Shown: positions 9,265 through 18,023, counted from the stretch's first letter. The stretch: DNA of 64,000 bases from an uncultured Veillonellaceae bacterium (GCA_958348245.1 CATVYJ010000001.1:186001-250000), one strand, 5' to 3'. Notes: generated by a model from the letters alone, not told the origin. Made by a program: numbers and translations.

Positions 9265-9300
9265 AAAAGAACCGCTTCCCATAAGGGAGGCGGTTCTTTT
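9265..9300. terminator. Bidirectional terminator between convergent unknown genes
   Basis: A long stem, AAAAGAACCGCTTCCC against GGGAGGCGGTTCTTTT with one G-U pair and an ATAA loop. A runs on the left and T runs on the right let it act for both strands. Confidence 0.9.
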
Positions 9301-9342
9301 CATAAAGGACGCGTCCGGGCAGGACGCCTTTCTTCACAGCAT

Positions 9343-9714
9343 TTAATTGAGCGGCGCGGAGGCTTTCTGCCCGTCTTCGTGGAAGGCGTCCGCCGGGCTC
9401 GGATAAAAGAACATGCACCGCGTAGGGCGGAAGGATTCGCTCGACGCTTTCCGTGCGATGATTTGCGAGAGCACCGTTTCGAAGTCGATGACGTCCTTCG
9501 GGGTGAGAATCGTGTCTTCTACGAGGACCGTAATGAAAGGCTGCGCTTCCGGCGCGTTTTCGGGCACTTCGCTCCGATCGAGCGGTACGCCGAGAATGAG
9601 GCGGATGCGCGCTACATAATGGTCTGCCGCGTCAAAAACGGTGCCGCTGTACATGTTTTCCCAGAGCGTGCGCATGAGGGATACGTGGAATAATTCCTGC
9701 GATTCGTCTGCCAT
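9343..9714 (-). CDS. Hypothetical protein, 123 aa
   Basis: Unrecognised. The protein starts MADESQELFHVSLMRTLWEN, is acidic and soluble, and has no membrane segment. The start at 9714 is chosen over the longer frame because AAAGGAG lies 8 nt upstream on the minus strand and an extended -10 element precedes it. It is transcribed alone, divergent from the cob operon and convergent with the 8893 gene. Nothing in the sequence links it to cobalamin except position. Confidence 0.75.
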   Translation of the reverse strand: MADESQELFHVSLMRTLWENMYSGTVFDAADHYVARIRLILGVPLDRSEVPENAPEAQPFITVLVEDTILTPKDVIDFETVLSQIIARKASSESFRPTRCMFFYPSPADAFHEDGQKASAPLN

Positions 9715-9748
9715 GATAGATCTCCTTTGATTTGCAAGATTTAACTGT

Positions 9749-9757
9749 ATTGTAGCA
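9749..9757 (-). promoter_or_regulatory. Extended -10 promoter for the 9343–9714 gene
   Basis: On the minus strand the sequence reads TGCTACAAT, a TGn extension plus TACAAT, 35 bp before the start codon. Confidence 0.55.
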
Positions 9758-9790
9758 CGAAACGGAAGAAATGCGTAATGCCGCCCTTTG

Positions 9791-9820
9791 TTGGCGCGCA
9801 TGGGCAGCGTATGGTATTAT
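9791..9820 (+). promoter_or_regulatory. Promoter of the cobalamin operon
   Basis: TTGGCG (9791–9796), an 18-bp spacer and TATTAT (9815–9820), with a TG extension at 9812–9813. It leaves a leader of about 100 nt before cobU. Confidence 0.6.
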
Positions 9821-9849
9821 TTATAAATGGAATTTCTTTCTGCGGGAGG

Positions 9850-9888
9850 GGCGGGGTGCGCCCGCCGGCGGGAACCGGTTCCGTTTTT
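9850..9888 (+). promoter_or_regulatory. GC-rich leader with mutually exclusive hairpins ahead of cobU
   Basis: CCCGCC (9861–9866) can pair either with GGCGGG upstream (9850–9855, loop of 5) or with GGCGGG downstream (9867–9872). The downstream block merges with a GGAACCGGTTCC palindrome (9871–9882) that is followed by G and five T residues. Such a three-part arrangement ending in a T run could work as an attenuator. No conserved B12-box of the cobalamin riboswitch was recognised, so the sensing mechanism, if any, is unknown. Confidence 0.4.
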
Positions 9889-9926
9889 AATGAACAACCC
9901 TGTGAGGAATAAGAGAGAAGGCGGCC

Positions 9927-10517
9927 ATGGACAATCGGATTTTCATGGTCATGGGCGGCGCGCGAAGCGGCAAGAGCGAATTTGCGGAAAAGCTCATGGC
10001 AGGGACGGAAGGCAGACGAAAAGGCTATATCGCCACCAGCCAGGTGCTGGATGAGGAAATGAAGTATCGCGTCATGGTGCATCAGGCCCGGCGGCCCGCG
10101 GCGTGGAAGACGTTTGAGGTCATGCATGAGGCGGGACCGATGATGAAGACGATTCTCGACGGCGCCGATGCGGTGCTTTTTGACTGCATTACCATGTATG
10201 TAAGCAATCTGCTGATGGACCATATGGACTGCCGCAGGGTGGAAACGCTCGGCGTGTCCGATCTGGAGGAACTCCGGAAGATTCTGCAGGAAGATCTGGA
10301 CGAGATATTTGTCATGATTTCCGCATATCAGGGAAAGGAAATCATTTTTGTCTCGGACGAGCTCGGCATGGGTATCGTGCCCGGCAACGCCATGAGCCGC
10401 GTCTACCGCGATCTGGTCGGTCTGGCCAATCAGTACATCGCCGCCCGCGCCGATAAGGTATATCTCTCGATCGCAGGGATTACGATTGATCTCAAGAGGA
10501 GTGAGGTGCATCTATGA
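9927..10517 (+). CDS. cobU: Adenosylcobinamide kinase / adenosylcobinamide-phosphate guanylyltransferase
   Basis: Phosphorylates adenosylcobinamide and then transfers GMP to give adenosylcobinamide-GDP, the activated form for nucleotide-loop assembly. The 196-residue protein has the P-loop GGARSGKSE at residues 10–18 and the MVHQARRP segment, which carries the guanylylation region. It is the first gene of the operon; its end overlaps cobQ by 4 nt (ATGA). Length and motifs are typical of bifunctional CobU/CobP. Confidence 0.95.
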   Translation: MDNRIFMVMGGARSGKSEFAEKLMAGTEGRRKGYIATSQVLDEEMKYRVMVHQARRPAAWKTFEVMHEAGPMMKTILDGADAVLFDCITMYVSNLLMDHMDCRRVETLGVSDLEELRKILQEDLDEIFVMISAYQGKEIIFVSDELGMGIVPGNAMSRVYRDLVGLANQYIAARADKVYLSIAGITIDLKRSEVHL

Positions 10518-12040
10518 TGGCGAAACGGATTATGTTTCAGGGAACAAGCTCTCATGTGGGGAAAAGCATCCTTACCACGGCGTTCTGCCGCATTCTGAAA
10601 CAGGACGGATGGAACGCGGCGCCTTTCAAGGCGCAGAATATGGCGCTCAATTCCTATGTGACGAAAGACGGCGGCGAAATGGGCCGTTCCACGGTAGCGC
10701 AGGCGGAGGCGGCGGGCGTCGATCCCGTAGTGGAAATGAATCCGGTGCTCCTGAAGCCTACGGGCAATTCCTGCTCTCAGGTGATTCTGCTGGGACATTC
10801 CGTAGGCAATTACAGCGCCCGGGATTATCAGGACCGCTACAGCCAGGAAGCGTGGAAATCGGTGCTCCGTGCCATCGACTACATGGAAAGCCATTTCAAC
10901 ATGATCGTCATCGAAGGCGCTGGAAGTCCTGCGGAAGTGAATCTCAAGGCGAACGACATCGTGAACATGCGCATCGCCCGGACGATGAACGCGCCGGTTT
11001 TCCTTATCGCCGACATCGACCGGGGCGGCGCTCTTGCTTCCATTGTGGGAACGCTGGAGCTGCTGGAGCCGGAAGAACGGGCGCTCGTGAAAGGACTGAT
11101 CATCAATAAATTCCGCGGAGATATTACGCTTCTCGAGCCGGCGCTGACTTTCCTGAAAGAAAAGACAGGGATTCCCGTACTGGGCGTGCTGCCCTATCTG
11201 GATAAGCTGGGCATCGACGATGAGGACTCCGTGTCGCTGCAGGACATCCCGTCGGATCATGTGATGCGCGATATTCACATCGCGGTCATTCAGACGCCGA
11301 AGATTTCCAATTTCACAGACTTCGACGCGCTGGCCCGCGAGCCGGACGTGAATGTGCGTTTTGTGCAGAAGGGGGATCTCATCGGCAGCCCTGATCTGAT
11401 CATCCTTCCGGGAAGCAAAAATACCACGGAGGATCTGCTCTACCTGCACAGAAACGGTTATGCAAAAGAAATCCGCGAAATGGCGGAAAACGGCGTACCC
11501 GTGATCGGCATCTGCGGCGGGTACCAGATGATCGGAGAAAAGGTGCGCGATCCGCTCCATGTGGAAAGCGATAACGATGAAGTGGAAGGGCTCGGCCTTC
11601 TGCCCACGATCACCACCATGCAGGGGGAGAAAAACACTTACCAGGTGGAGTGCGGATGCAGCGATCTGCCTTTCCTCGGCATGCGCTTTTCCGGAAACAG
11701 ACTTCGGGCTTACGAAATTCATATGGGTGAAACCGTCCTCACCCGGCCTGCGCAGCGCCTTTTCCATATTACGGCCCGGAGCGGAAAGCCTGTGGACGTA
11801 TGGGACGGCTATATTACGGAAAAACAGAACGTATTCGGCACATACTGCCATGGCATCTTCGACAATGACGAACTCCGCCGGGCGGTGATCAACGCGCTCC
11901 GCGAGCGGAAAGGGCTGGAGGCGCTTCCCGTGCAGTTCCGGTACCGCGCGTACAAGGAATCGGAATACGACCGTCTTGCCGATGCGGTGCGGAAGCACTT
12001 TGACATGAAGGAATTTTACCGCATTCTGGAGGAAGAATGA
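10514..12040 (+). CDS. cobQ: Cobyric acid synthase (glutamine-hydrolysing)
   Basis: Amidates four side chains of adenosylcobyrinic acid a,c-diamide to cobyric acid, using glutamine and ATP. The 508-residue protein starts with the dethiobiotin-synthetase-like ATPase domain (MFQGTSSHVGKS, KAQNMALNSYV) and ends in a class I glutaminase-like domain with the nucleophilic cysteine in VIGICGGYQMIG and a late histidine in GTYCHGIFDN. Both overlaps with its neighbours are 4 nt. Its presence implies that de novo corrin-ring intermediates, not only salvaged cobinamide, feed this operon. Confidence 0.96.
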   Translation: MMAKRIMFQGTSSHVGKSILTTAFCRILKQDGWNAAPFKAQNMALNSYVTKDGGEMGRSTVAQAEAAGVDPVVEMNPVLLKPTGNSCSQVILLGHSVGNYSARDYQDRYSQEAWKSVLRAIDYMESHFNMIVIEGAGSPAEVNLKANDIVNMRIARTMNAPVFLIADIDRGGALASIVGTLELLEPEERALVKGLIINKFRGDITLLEPALTFLKEKTGIPVLGVLPYLDKLGIDDEDSVSLQDIPSDHVMRDIHIAVIQTPKISNFTDFDALAREPDVNVRFVQKGDLIGSPDLIILPGSKNTTEDLLYLHRNGYAKEIREMAENGVPVIGICGGYQMIGEKVRDPLHVESDNDEVEGLGLLPTITTMQGEKNTYQVECGCSDLPFLGMRFSGNRLRAYEIHMGETVLTRPAQRLFHITARSGKPVDVWDGYITEKQNVFGTYCHGIFDNDELRRAVINALRERKGLEALPVQFRYRAYKESEYDRLADAVRKHFDMKEFYRILEEE

Positions 12041-12996
12041 CCGGCTTTTTCTGGGCGGTGCCCGCAGCGGCATTTCTGCTGGATACGGCGTTTGGAGATC
12101 CCCGTTCTTCCCTGCACCCGGTGGTCCTTATCGGACGGCTCATTTCTTTCTTTGAAAAAAAGCTCTATCCGGAGGCAGACGCGGGGCACGGCAGCCTTCT
12201 CCTGCGGGGCGGCATGGTCGTTTTTCTGGTCATTTTCGTGACGGGGCTTCTGACGGCGGCGCTCCTCAGAGCGGCGGCGCTTGCCGGCCCGCTCGCGGAA
12301 GCGGTCATGGGCGCGGTGATTCTCTATTTCACCATCACACCCAGGGCGCTTGCCAGAGACGGTCTGGAAATCTACCGCCTCCTGAAAGAGGGGGATATCC
12401 ACAGGGCCCGGCAGCGCCTGTCCTGGATCGTGGGCCGCGACACGGACCGGCTGGATGAGCCGGATATCGCGCGCGGCGCGGTGGAGACCATCGCGGAAAA
12501 CACCACGGACGGAATTTTATCGCCGCTCTTTTTCTTTCTGCTGTTCGGTCCCGTAGGGGCCATGTGCTACCGTGCGGCCAATACGATGGATTCCATGCTG
12601 GGATACCGGAACGAGCGGTATTTGTACTTCGGGCGTGCTGCGGCGCGCCTGGACGACGTGCTGAATTATATCCCTGCGCGGATCACATGCCTGCTCTTTA
12701 CGATTTCGGCGTTTCTGCTCGGCTTTGATGGAAAAAACGCATGGAAGATCGGCCTTCGGGATGCGTCGAAACACCCCAGTCCGAACGGAGGCTATGCGGA
12801 AGGACCCGCGGCGGGCGCGCTTCATGTGCAGCTCGGGGGATGGAATTATTACGAAGGCAAACCGGAATTCCGCGAATATATGGGGGACCCGGATCGGCCG
12901 CTCTGCGGAGAGGACATCCTGAGGACGCTGAAGCTCATGTATGCATCGACGGTGATTTTTGCGGCGGCGGAAACGGTTCTGCTCATACTGTGGTGA
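12037..12996 (+). CDS. cbiB: Adenosylcobinamide-phosphate synthase (CbiB/CobD type)
   Basis: A membrane protein that joins (R)-1-amino-2-propanol O-phosphate, or the amino alcohol, to cobyric acid. It has 319 residues with several hydrophobic segments; the opening LLDTAFGDP and HPVVLIG, and the later ARITCLLF and HPSPNGGYAEGPAAGAL motifs, are characteristic. The name cbiB is used here to avoid confusion with the decarboxylase CobD encoded three genes later, which makes its substrate. The start overlaps cobQ by 4 nt. Confidence 0.95.
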   Translation: MTGFFWAVPAAAFLLDTAFGDPRSSLHPVVLIGRLISFFEKKLYPEADAGHGSLLLRGGMVVFLVIFVTGLLTAALLRAAALAGPLAEAVMGAVILYFTITPRALARDGLEIYRLLKEGDIHRARQRLSWIVGRDTDRLDEPDIARGAVETIAENTTDGILSPLFFFLLFGPVGAMCYRAANTMDSMLGYRNERYLYFGRAAARLDDVLNYIPARITCLLFTISAFLLGFDGKNAWKIGLRDASKHPSPNGGYAEGPAAGALHVQLGGWNYYEGKPEFREYMGDPDRPLCGEDILRTLKLMYASTVIFAAAETVLLILW

Positions 12997-13000
12997 AACT

Positions 13001-13750
13001 ATGCGTTCTTTTCTTATAGGGCTTCAGTTTCTGACCCGCATCCATCTGTTCCGGCAGACGGAATGGACAGAAGAAGATTTTGGCAGAAGCGTCGCCTGGT
13101 TTCCCCTTATCGGGATGGTGGTGGGGCTGGTGCTGTGCGCGGCGGCCTTTGTGCTGGGGCCGCTCAAGGCGCCTTATCTTTCCGCCTTTCTTCTTGTGGC
13201 CTGTGAATTTTTTGTGACCGGGGCCATGCATGCGGACGGTCTCATGGATACGAGCGACGGCCTCTTCTCCGGCCGGAGCCGGGAGCGAATGCTGGAAATC
13301 ATGAAAGACAGCTGCGTGGGGTCCTTCGGACTCCTTGCCTTCGTTTTTCTCGTGCTCATGAAAACCTTTGCGCTTGCCGAAGCGGGCGCGCCGCTGTACC
13401 TGCTGCTCCTGGCCATGCCGACCATTGGACGGTTTAACATGGTGGTAAGCATTTGCGAATATCCCTACGCCCGTCCATACGGCATCGGAAAAGCTTTCGC
13501 GGCGTACCGGAGCCGCCATGCCGTGGGGACGGCGTTCATTCTGATGCTGCTGCCCGCGCTGTATTTCGGGGCGGCCTGGCTCATTCTTGCCGGCGCGGGA
13601 ATGCTGGCGGGCCTCGGGCTGAACCGCTGGGTGACCGGAAAAATCGGCGGCACAACGGGAGATACCTATGGGTTTGTGACAGAAGTGTCGGAATTGATCG
13701 TGGCGCTGGTCTTCGTTGTTTTATGCAGAGGAAATGTATGGCTCATGTAG
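13001..13750 (+). CDS. cobS: Adenosylcobinamide-GDP ribazoletransferase (cobalamin synthase)
   Basis: Condenses adenosylcobinamide-GDP with alpha-ribazole or its phosphate, the last assembly step, in the membrane. The 249-residue protein has the N-terminal FLIGLQFLTRI, the acidic GLMDTSDGLFSGRSRERMLEI motif that binds Mg2+, and several hydrophobic helices. The start at 13001 lies 4 nt after the cbiB stop; the longer upstream frame overlaps cbiB with no better signal. The end overlaps pduX by 13 nt. Confidence 0.95.
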   Translation: MRSFLIGLQFLTRIHLFRQTEWTEEDFGRSVAWFPLIGMVVGLVLCAAAFVLGPLKAPYLSAFLLVACEFFVTGAMHADGLMDTSDGLFSGRSRERMLEIMKDSCVGSFGLLAFVFLVLMKTFALAEAGAPLYLLLLAMPTIGRFNMVVSICEYPYARPYGIGKAFAAYRSRHAVGTAFILMLLPALYFGAAWLILAGAGMLAGLGLNRWVTGKIGGTTGDTYGFVTEVSELIVALVFVVLCRGNVWLM

Positions 13751-14601
13751 TGTGTTCTCCGGGCTCGTGCGGGGAACTGGTCCAGGGATACGGATGGGGC
13801 TCGTCGTTTATGATTACCTGCCCTGTGAACCGCTATTCCCGCGCAGAAAGCCGGATCTCCGCATCGCCGTCGCGCCTGCCGGCAAAATCCGACGCGGCGC
13901 GGGCGCTCACCCTGCGCTATCTGGGCAAAGAACATCTTTCCGTGGATGTGCATCTCACCTCGGACATTCCGGTGGGCAAGGGGATGGCTTCCAGTACGGC
14001 CGATATCACAGCCGTCTGCCAGGCTACCGCGCTCGCCTGCGGGTGCGTTCTGTCTCCGGAGGAAATTGCCGCGATTGCCATCGCCATCGAGCCCAGCGAC
14101 GCGACTTTCTATCCGGGAATTGTACAGTTTGATTACCGGGGCGGCACAGTGATCCGCCGTCTGGGGCCGTCGCCGGCAGCGCAGATCCTCGTCTATGACT
14201 GCGGAGGAGAAGTGGATACGCTGGCGTTCAATTCCCGCAAGGATCTCGTGGCCATGCAGAAAGAAAATGAGGCGGATATCCGGAAGGCCGTGGCGCTCTG
14301 TCTGGAAGGGCTCCGCAGCGGATCGGTAGATCAGATCGGCGAAGCGGCTACCATCAGTGCTTTTGCCAATCAGAAAATTCTGTATAAAGAAGCGCTGGAG
14401 CCCTTTTATGAAGCGGGCCGCCGGGCCGGAGGGCGGGGCGTCATTGCCGCGCACAGCGGCACGGTGCTGGGGCTGCTTCTGGCGGCCTCGGATGATGCGG
14501 ACGCTGCGCGGCATGCCATGGATCGGGCGCTGGGCAGCGCTGTGAATTTTGTGGACTGCGTGCGGATTACCAATGACGGCATGACAATAGAGGAAGCATG
14601 A
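13738..14601 (+). CDS. pduX: L-threonine kinase (PduX type, GHMP family)
   Basis: Phosphorylates L-threonine to L-threonine O-3-phosphate, the precursor of the aminopropanol linker of cobalamin. The 287-residue protein carries the GHMP ATP loop IPVGKGMASSTADI and an opening VCSPGSCGELVQG typical of PduX. The start at 13738 lies within the cobS end, preceded by an AGAGG-type site. The following decarboxylase gene overlaps by 4 nt and uses its product, which supports the assignment over other GHMP kinases. Confidence 0.93.
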   Translation: MAHVVCSPGSCGELVQGYGWGSSFMITCPVNRYSRAESRISASPSRLPAKSDAARALTLRYLGKEHLSVDVHLTSDIPVGKGMASSTADITAVCQATALACGCVLSPEEIAAIAIAIEPSDATFYPGIVQFDYRGGTVIRRLGPSPAAQILVYDCGGEVDTLAFNSRKDLVAMQKENEADIRKAVALCLEGLRSGSVDQIGEAATISAFANQKILYKEALEPFYEAGRRAGGRGVIAAHSGTVLGLLLAASDDADAARHAMDRALGSAVNFVDCVRITNDGMTIEEA

Positions 14602-15683
14602 TGGAGAGATATCAAACCGATCACGGACACGGCGGCGAAATTTTTGCGCTTTCGGAGGAAGAGAGGGCGCAGCTGATAGATTTCAGCGTTAATATCAACC
14701 CTCTGGGGCTCTCGCCGCGGGGACGTGCGGCGGTGCTGTCCGATTTTGAACGCGAAGCAGGCCGCTATCCGGACAGCGAATGCCGCGTGCTGAAGCAGGC
14801 CGTCCGCGCCCATTACGGCGTGAGGGAAGAGAGCGTCACCTGCGGAAACGGCGCGACGGAACTCATGTATGCGCTTATCCGCGCGCTGCGGCCCTCTGCG
14901 GTTTATGTGCCGGCGCCATCCTTCAGCGAATACCGTTTTGCGGCGGAAGCCGCCAGCGTACCGGTGCATTCTTTTCTTCTGGACCGGGATCGGGGATTTG
15001 CGCCGGCGGATCTCGGATTTCTATCCTCGCTTCCAATGCGCCCTCTGCTGTATCTGGGCAATCCGAATAACCCGGATGGACAAATTTTGCCCAAGTCTCT
15101 TTTTGCGCAGTTCGCCTCTGCTGTGGAAGCGCGCGGAGGGTGGCTTGTGATCGACGAGTCCTTTATTGATTTCCTCGATGCGTCAGCCAGTTTTCGAACG
15201 GAAATCGACCGTCATCCCCAGGTGGTCATCCTCTTGTCGCTCACGAAATTTTATGCCGTGCCGGGACTCCGCATCGGCGCGGCTTTTTCCTCTCCGGAAC
15301 TGGCGCGTCGGCTTGCGGGAGAGCTTTGCCCGTGGAATGTCAACGGGCCGGCGCAGCGCTACCTTTCGGAAGCGCTGCGCGATGAGCCCTACATTGAGGC
15401 GTCCCGCGCGTATGTGCAGGAGGAACGCCGCCGTATGGAGACGGCGCTCCGGGATCTGCCGGGGCTGGCCGTTTGTGAAGGTTCAGTGAATTTTTTCCTG
15501 CTTCGTCTGACTGACGGGCGGGATGGCGCGGCGCTTGCCAAGGCCCTCAGGCCGCATCATCTGAAGATCCGGGAATGCGGCAATTATGAGGGACTGGATG
15601 AGACGTTTGTCCGCATTGCCGTGCGCCGCCGGGAGGAAAATGACCGGATGCTGGCTGCTTTGAAAGAGGTGCTTACCCGATGA
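14598..15683 (+). CDS. cobD: L-threonine-O-3-phosphate decarboxylase
   Basis: A pyridoxal-phosphate enzyme making (R)-1-amino-2-propanol O-2-phosphate for CbiB. The 361-residue fold-type I aminotransferase-like protein has LYLGNPNNPDG, the aspartate in VIDESFIDF, and the Schiff-base lysine in SLTKFYAVPGLRIG. The N-terminal HGGEIFALSEEE segment resembles the CobD family more than histidinol-phosphate aminotransferase, the main alternative. Placement between pduX and cobC, with 4-nt overlaps on both sides, settles the role. Confidence 0.93.
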   Translation: MMERYQTDHGHGGEIFALSEEERAQLIDFSVNINPLGLSPRGRAAVLSDFEREAGRYPDSECRVLKQAVRAHYGVREESVTCGNGATELMYALIRALRPSAVYVPAPSFSEYRFAAEAASVPVHSFLLDRDRGFAPADLGFLSSLPMRPLLYLGNPNNPDGQILPKSLFAQFASAVEARGGWLVIDESFIDFLDASASFRTEIDRHPQVVILLSLTKFYAVPGLRIGAAFSSPELARRLAGELCPWNVNGPAQRYLSEALRDEPYIEASRAYVQEERRRMETALRDLPGLAVCEGSVNFFLLRLTDGRDGAALAKALRPHHLKIRECGNYEGLDETFVRIAVRRREENDRMLAALKEVLTR

Positions 15684-16306
15684 TCACGTTTTATTTTGTC
15701 CGGCACGGACAGACCACATGGAATCTCGAGGGCAAATACCAGGGATCGACGGATGTGCCTCTCAGTGCGCTCGGCGAAGCGCAGGCGGAATGCGCTGCCC
15801 GCTGGTTTGACGGCAAATCTTTCGATGCCATTTATACGAGTCCGCTTATCCGCGCCCGCCGCACGGCGGAAGCCATTGCGCGCCGTCAGCACACCTCTGT
15901 AACGGAGATGACGGAATTTCAGGAAATCTGTTTCGGCGCATGGGAAGGGCTGACTTATGATGAAATTGAAGCCCAATGGCCCGGAGCCGTCGAGACCATG
16001 TACAGTGCGCCCGATACGGTACGCATTGAAGGGGGAGAGACTTTTGCGGAAGTGGAGAAGCGCACCATGGCAGGGATGAGACGGCTTATTGCCGCGGGCG
16101 ATGAAAGGACCTATGTCATTGTCAGTCACGGCGCGGCGATCCGCACGATCCTCTGCGGCATGATGGGGATTCCGCTCCGTCATGCCTGGCATTTCTGTCA
16201 GGGCAACGCGGCCATTTCCTGCCTGCGCTGGTACGGCGAGGGCGACTGCTGGCTGTACCTTCTGAACGGACAGGATCATCTCCGTTTTCTGGAAGAGAGA
16301 ACGTAG
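15680..16306 (+). CDS. cobC: Histidine phosphatase, probable alpha-ribazole phosphatase
   Basis: A 208-residue protein of the phosphoglycerate-mutase-like histidine phosphatase superfamily. The catalytic VRHGQTTWN is at residues 6–14 and a second histidine lies in IVSHGAAIRTIL. Sequence alone does not separate CobC from other small phosphatases; its place as the last gene of the cob operon, overlapping cobD by 4 nt, makes removal of phosphate from alpha-ribazole-5'-phosphate or adenosylcobalamin-5'-phosphate the likely job. Confidence 0.85.
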   Translation: MITFYFVRHGQTTWNLEGKYQGSTDVPLSALGEAQAECAARWFDGKSFDAIYTSPLIRARRTAEAIARRQHTSVTEMTEFQEICFGAWEGLTYDEIEAQWPGAVETMYSAPDTVRIEGGETFAEVEKRTMAGMRRLIAAGDERTYVIVSHGAAIRTILCGMMGIPLRHAWHFCQGNAAISCLRWYGEGDCWLYLLNGQDHLRFLEERT

Positions 16307-16332
16307 CGCGCCGGCGGGGCGCGGCCCGGCTA

Positions 16333-16361
16333 TTGTACATTTCCCGCGGATACTGTAGAAT
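16333..16361 (+). promoter_or_regulatory. Promoter of the M24 peptidase–efp unit
   Basis: TTGTAC (16333–16338), a 17-bp spacer and TAGAAT (16356–16361), ending 26 bp before the TTG start codon. Confidence 0.65.
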
Positions 16362-16387
16362 GATAAAATGAATGGAAAAGAGGCGAT

Positions 16388-17449
16388 TTGATTTTGCTAC
16401 ATCAGGAAACCATTACGGCGTTTCTGAAAGACAATGCCATTGACGCCGCTTTCATTCAGAAAGATGAAAACTGCCGGTATATCAGCGGCTTTACCGGGTC
16501 GGACAGTTATCTTTTCCTCACGGGGGAAGGGCTGTACCTGCTCACGGACAGCCGGTATACGGAGCAGGCCCGGGAGGAAGCGGAAGAATGCACCGTCGTG
16601 GATGCGGCGGGACGGCTTCCCGAGACGGTGGCCGCTCTCATGGAGAAGCATCAGGCTTCGCGCCTGGGCGTGGAGCCTGCGCTGACGTATCGCATGTATC
16701 TCGCGTTTCATGAGAAAATGCCCGGCGCGGTCTTTTCCTTCTGTGAGGCGGACCGCCTGCGTCAGATCAAGACGGCGGAGGAAATAGCAAAGATTGGAGA
16801 AGCCTGCCGGATTTCCGACGAGGGATTCCGGCGTATTGTGCCGCTTATCCGGAAGGGCAGGACGGAAGCGGAGCTGCGCACGGCGCTGGAATGCGCCATG
16901 ATGGAAGCCGGGTCAGAGGGAAAATCCTTTGATACCATCGTTGCTTCGGGCTGGCGCTCCGCTTATCCGCATGGGACGGCTACGGGAAAGGTCATCGAAG
17001 ACGGTGATCTCGTGACTTTTGATTTCGGCGCGATTTATGAAGGGTATCACTCTGATATTACACGCACCGTAGCGGTCGGGGCCGTCACGGAGCGGCAGCG
17101 TTTTCTCTACGATTCCGTACTGGACTGCGTGCTTCACATTGAAGGCCTGATGAAAGCGGGGCTTCGTGCATGCGACGTGGATCGGGCGGCGCGGGATTTC
17201 CTCAGGACAAAGGAGCTGGACAGCTATTTTACTCATGCGCTGGGACACAGCGTGGGGCTGGAAATCCACGAAACGCCGGTACTTGCGCCGCGGGACGCGA
17301 CCGTGCTTCAGCCCGGGATGATCGAGACCATCGAGCCGGGGGTTTATATTCCCGGAACCGGCGGTGTCCGTATCGAAGATACGGCGGCGATACAGGAAGA
17401 CGGAATTTCCATTTTAACGAAATTCCCGAAGACATTTTTATGCGTTTAA
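16388..17449 (+). CDS. M24 family Xaa-Pro peptidase
   Basis: A cytoplasmic aminopeptidase acting on peptides with proline in the second position. The 353-residue protein has an N-terminal creatinase-type domain (about 1–125) and a pita-bread catalytic domain. The metal ligands are visible: the aspartates in VTFDFGA and HSDITRT, the histidine in HALGHSVGLEIHE, and the glutamates in ETIEPGVY and RIEDTAAI. The start is TTG, chosen because AGAGG lies 6–8 nt upstream and the next ATG is far inside. It directly precedes efp, a very common Firmicute order; efp helps ribosomes past proline runs. Confidence 0.93.
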   Translation: MILLHQETITAFLKDNAIDAAFIQKDENCRYISGFTGSDSYLFLTGEGLYLLTDSRYTEQAREEAEECTVVDAAGRLPETVAALMEKHQASRLGVEPALTYRMYLAFHEKMPGAVFSFCEADRLRQIKTAEEIAKIGEACRISDEGFRRIVPLIRKGRTEAELRTALECAMMEAGSEGKSFDTIVASGWRSAYPHGTATGKVIEDGDLVTFDFGAIYEGYHSDITRTVAVGAVTERQRFLYDSVLDCVLHIEGLMKAGLRACDVDRAARDFLRTKELDSYFTHALGHSVGLEIHETPVLAPRDATVLQPGMIETIEPGVYIPGTGGVRIEDTAAIQEDGISILTKFPKTFLCV

Positions 17450-17465
17450 CAGGAGGATGAACAGA

Positions 17466-18023
17466 ATGATTTCGAGCAATGATTTCCGTCCGGGCGTCAC
17501 CATTGAAATTGACGGCATGGTATGGCAGGTCGTAGAATTCCAGCATGTCAAGCCGGGGAAAGGCGCCGCTTTTGTCCGGGCCAAGCTGAAGAATCTCCAG
17601 ACCGGCTCCGTAGTGGAACGGACCTTCAATGCCGGTGAAAAGGTGCCGAACGCACAGGTAGAACGCAAGCCGATGCAGTATCTCTATGGCGAAGAAGGCT
17701 CGTACTACTTCATGGATGTAGAGACGTACGACCAGATCATGCTGACGAAAGATCAGCTCGGCGATGCGCTGAACTTCATCAAGGAAGAAATGGAAATCAC
17801 CGTTCTGTTCTTCAACGGCACGGTCATCGGCGTGGATATCCCGAATTCCGTCGAACTCAAGGTCGTGGAAACGGAACCGGGCATCCGCGGCGATACCGCG
17901 ACGGGCGGCGTAAAGCCTGCAAAACTGGAAACCGGCTATGTGGTCAAGGTTCCGCTCTTTATCAATGAAGGAGATGTGCTCCGCATCGACACCCGTACGG
18001 GCGCGTATCTGGAACGGGCCTGA
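17466..18023 (+). CDS. efp: Translation elongation factor P
   Basis: Binds stalled ribosomes and promotes peptide-bond formation at polyproline stretches. It has 185 residues in three beta-barrel domains, with the modifiable loop lysine at residue 32 (FQHVKPGKGAAFVR). The ATG at 17466 is preferred over an in-frame ATG at 17457 because AGGAGG (17451–17456) stands 9 nt from the former and touches the latter. No lysine-modifying enzyme (epmA, ymfI) is seen nearby. Confidence 0.97.
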   Translation: MISSNDFRPGVTIEIDGMVWQVVEFQHVKPGKGAAFVRAKLKNLQTGSVVERTFNAGEKVPNAQVERKPMQYLYGEEGSYYFMDVETYDQIMLTKDQLGDALNFIKEEMEITVLFFNGTVIGVDIPNSVELKVVETEPGIRGDTATGGVKPAKLETGYVVKVPLFINEGDVLRIDTRTGAYLERA

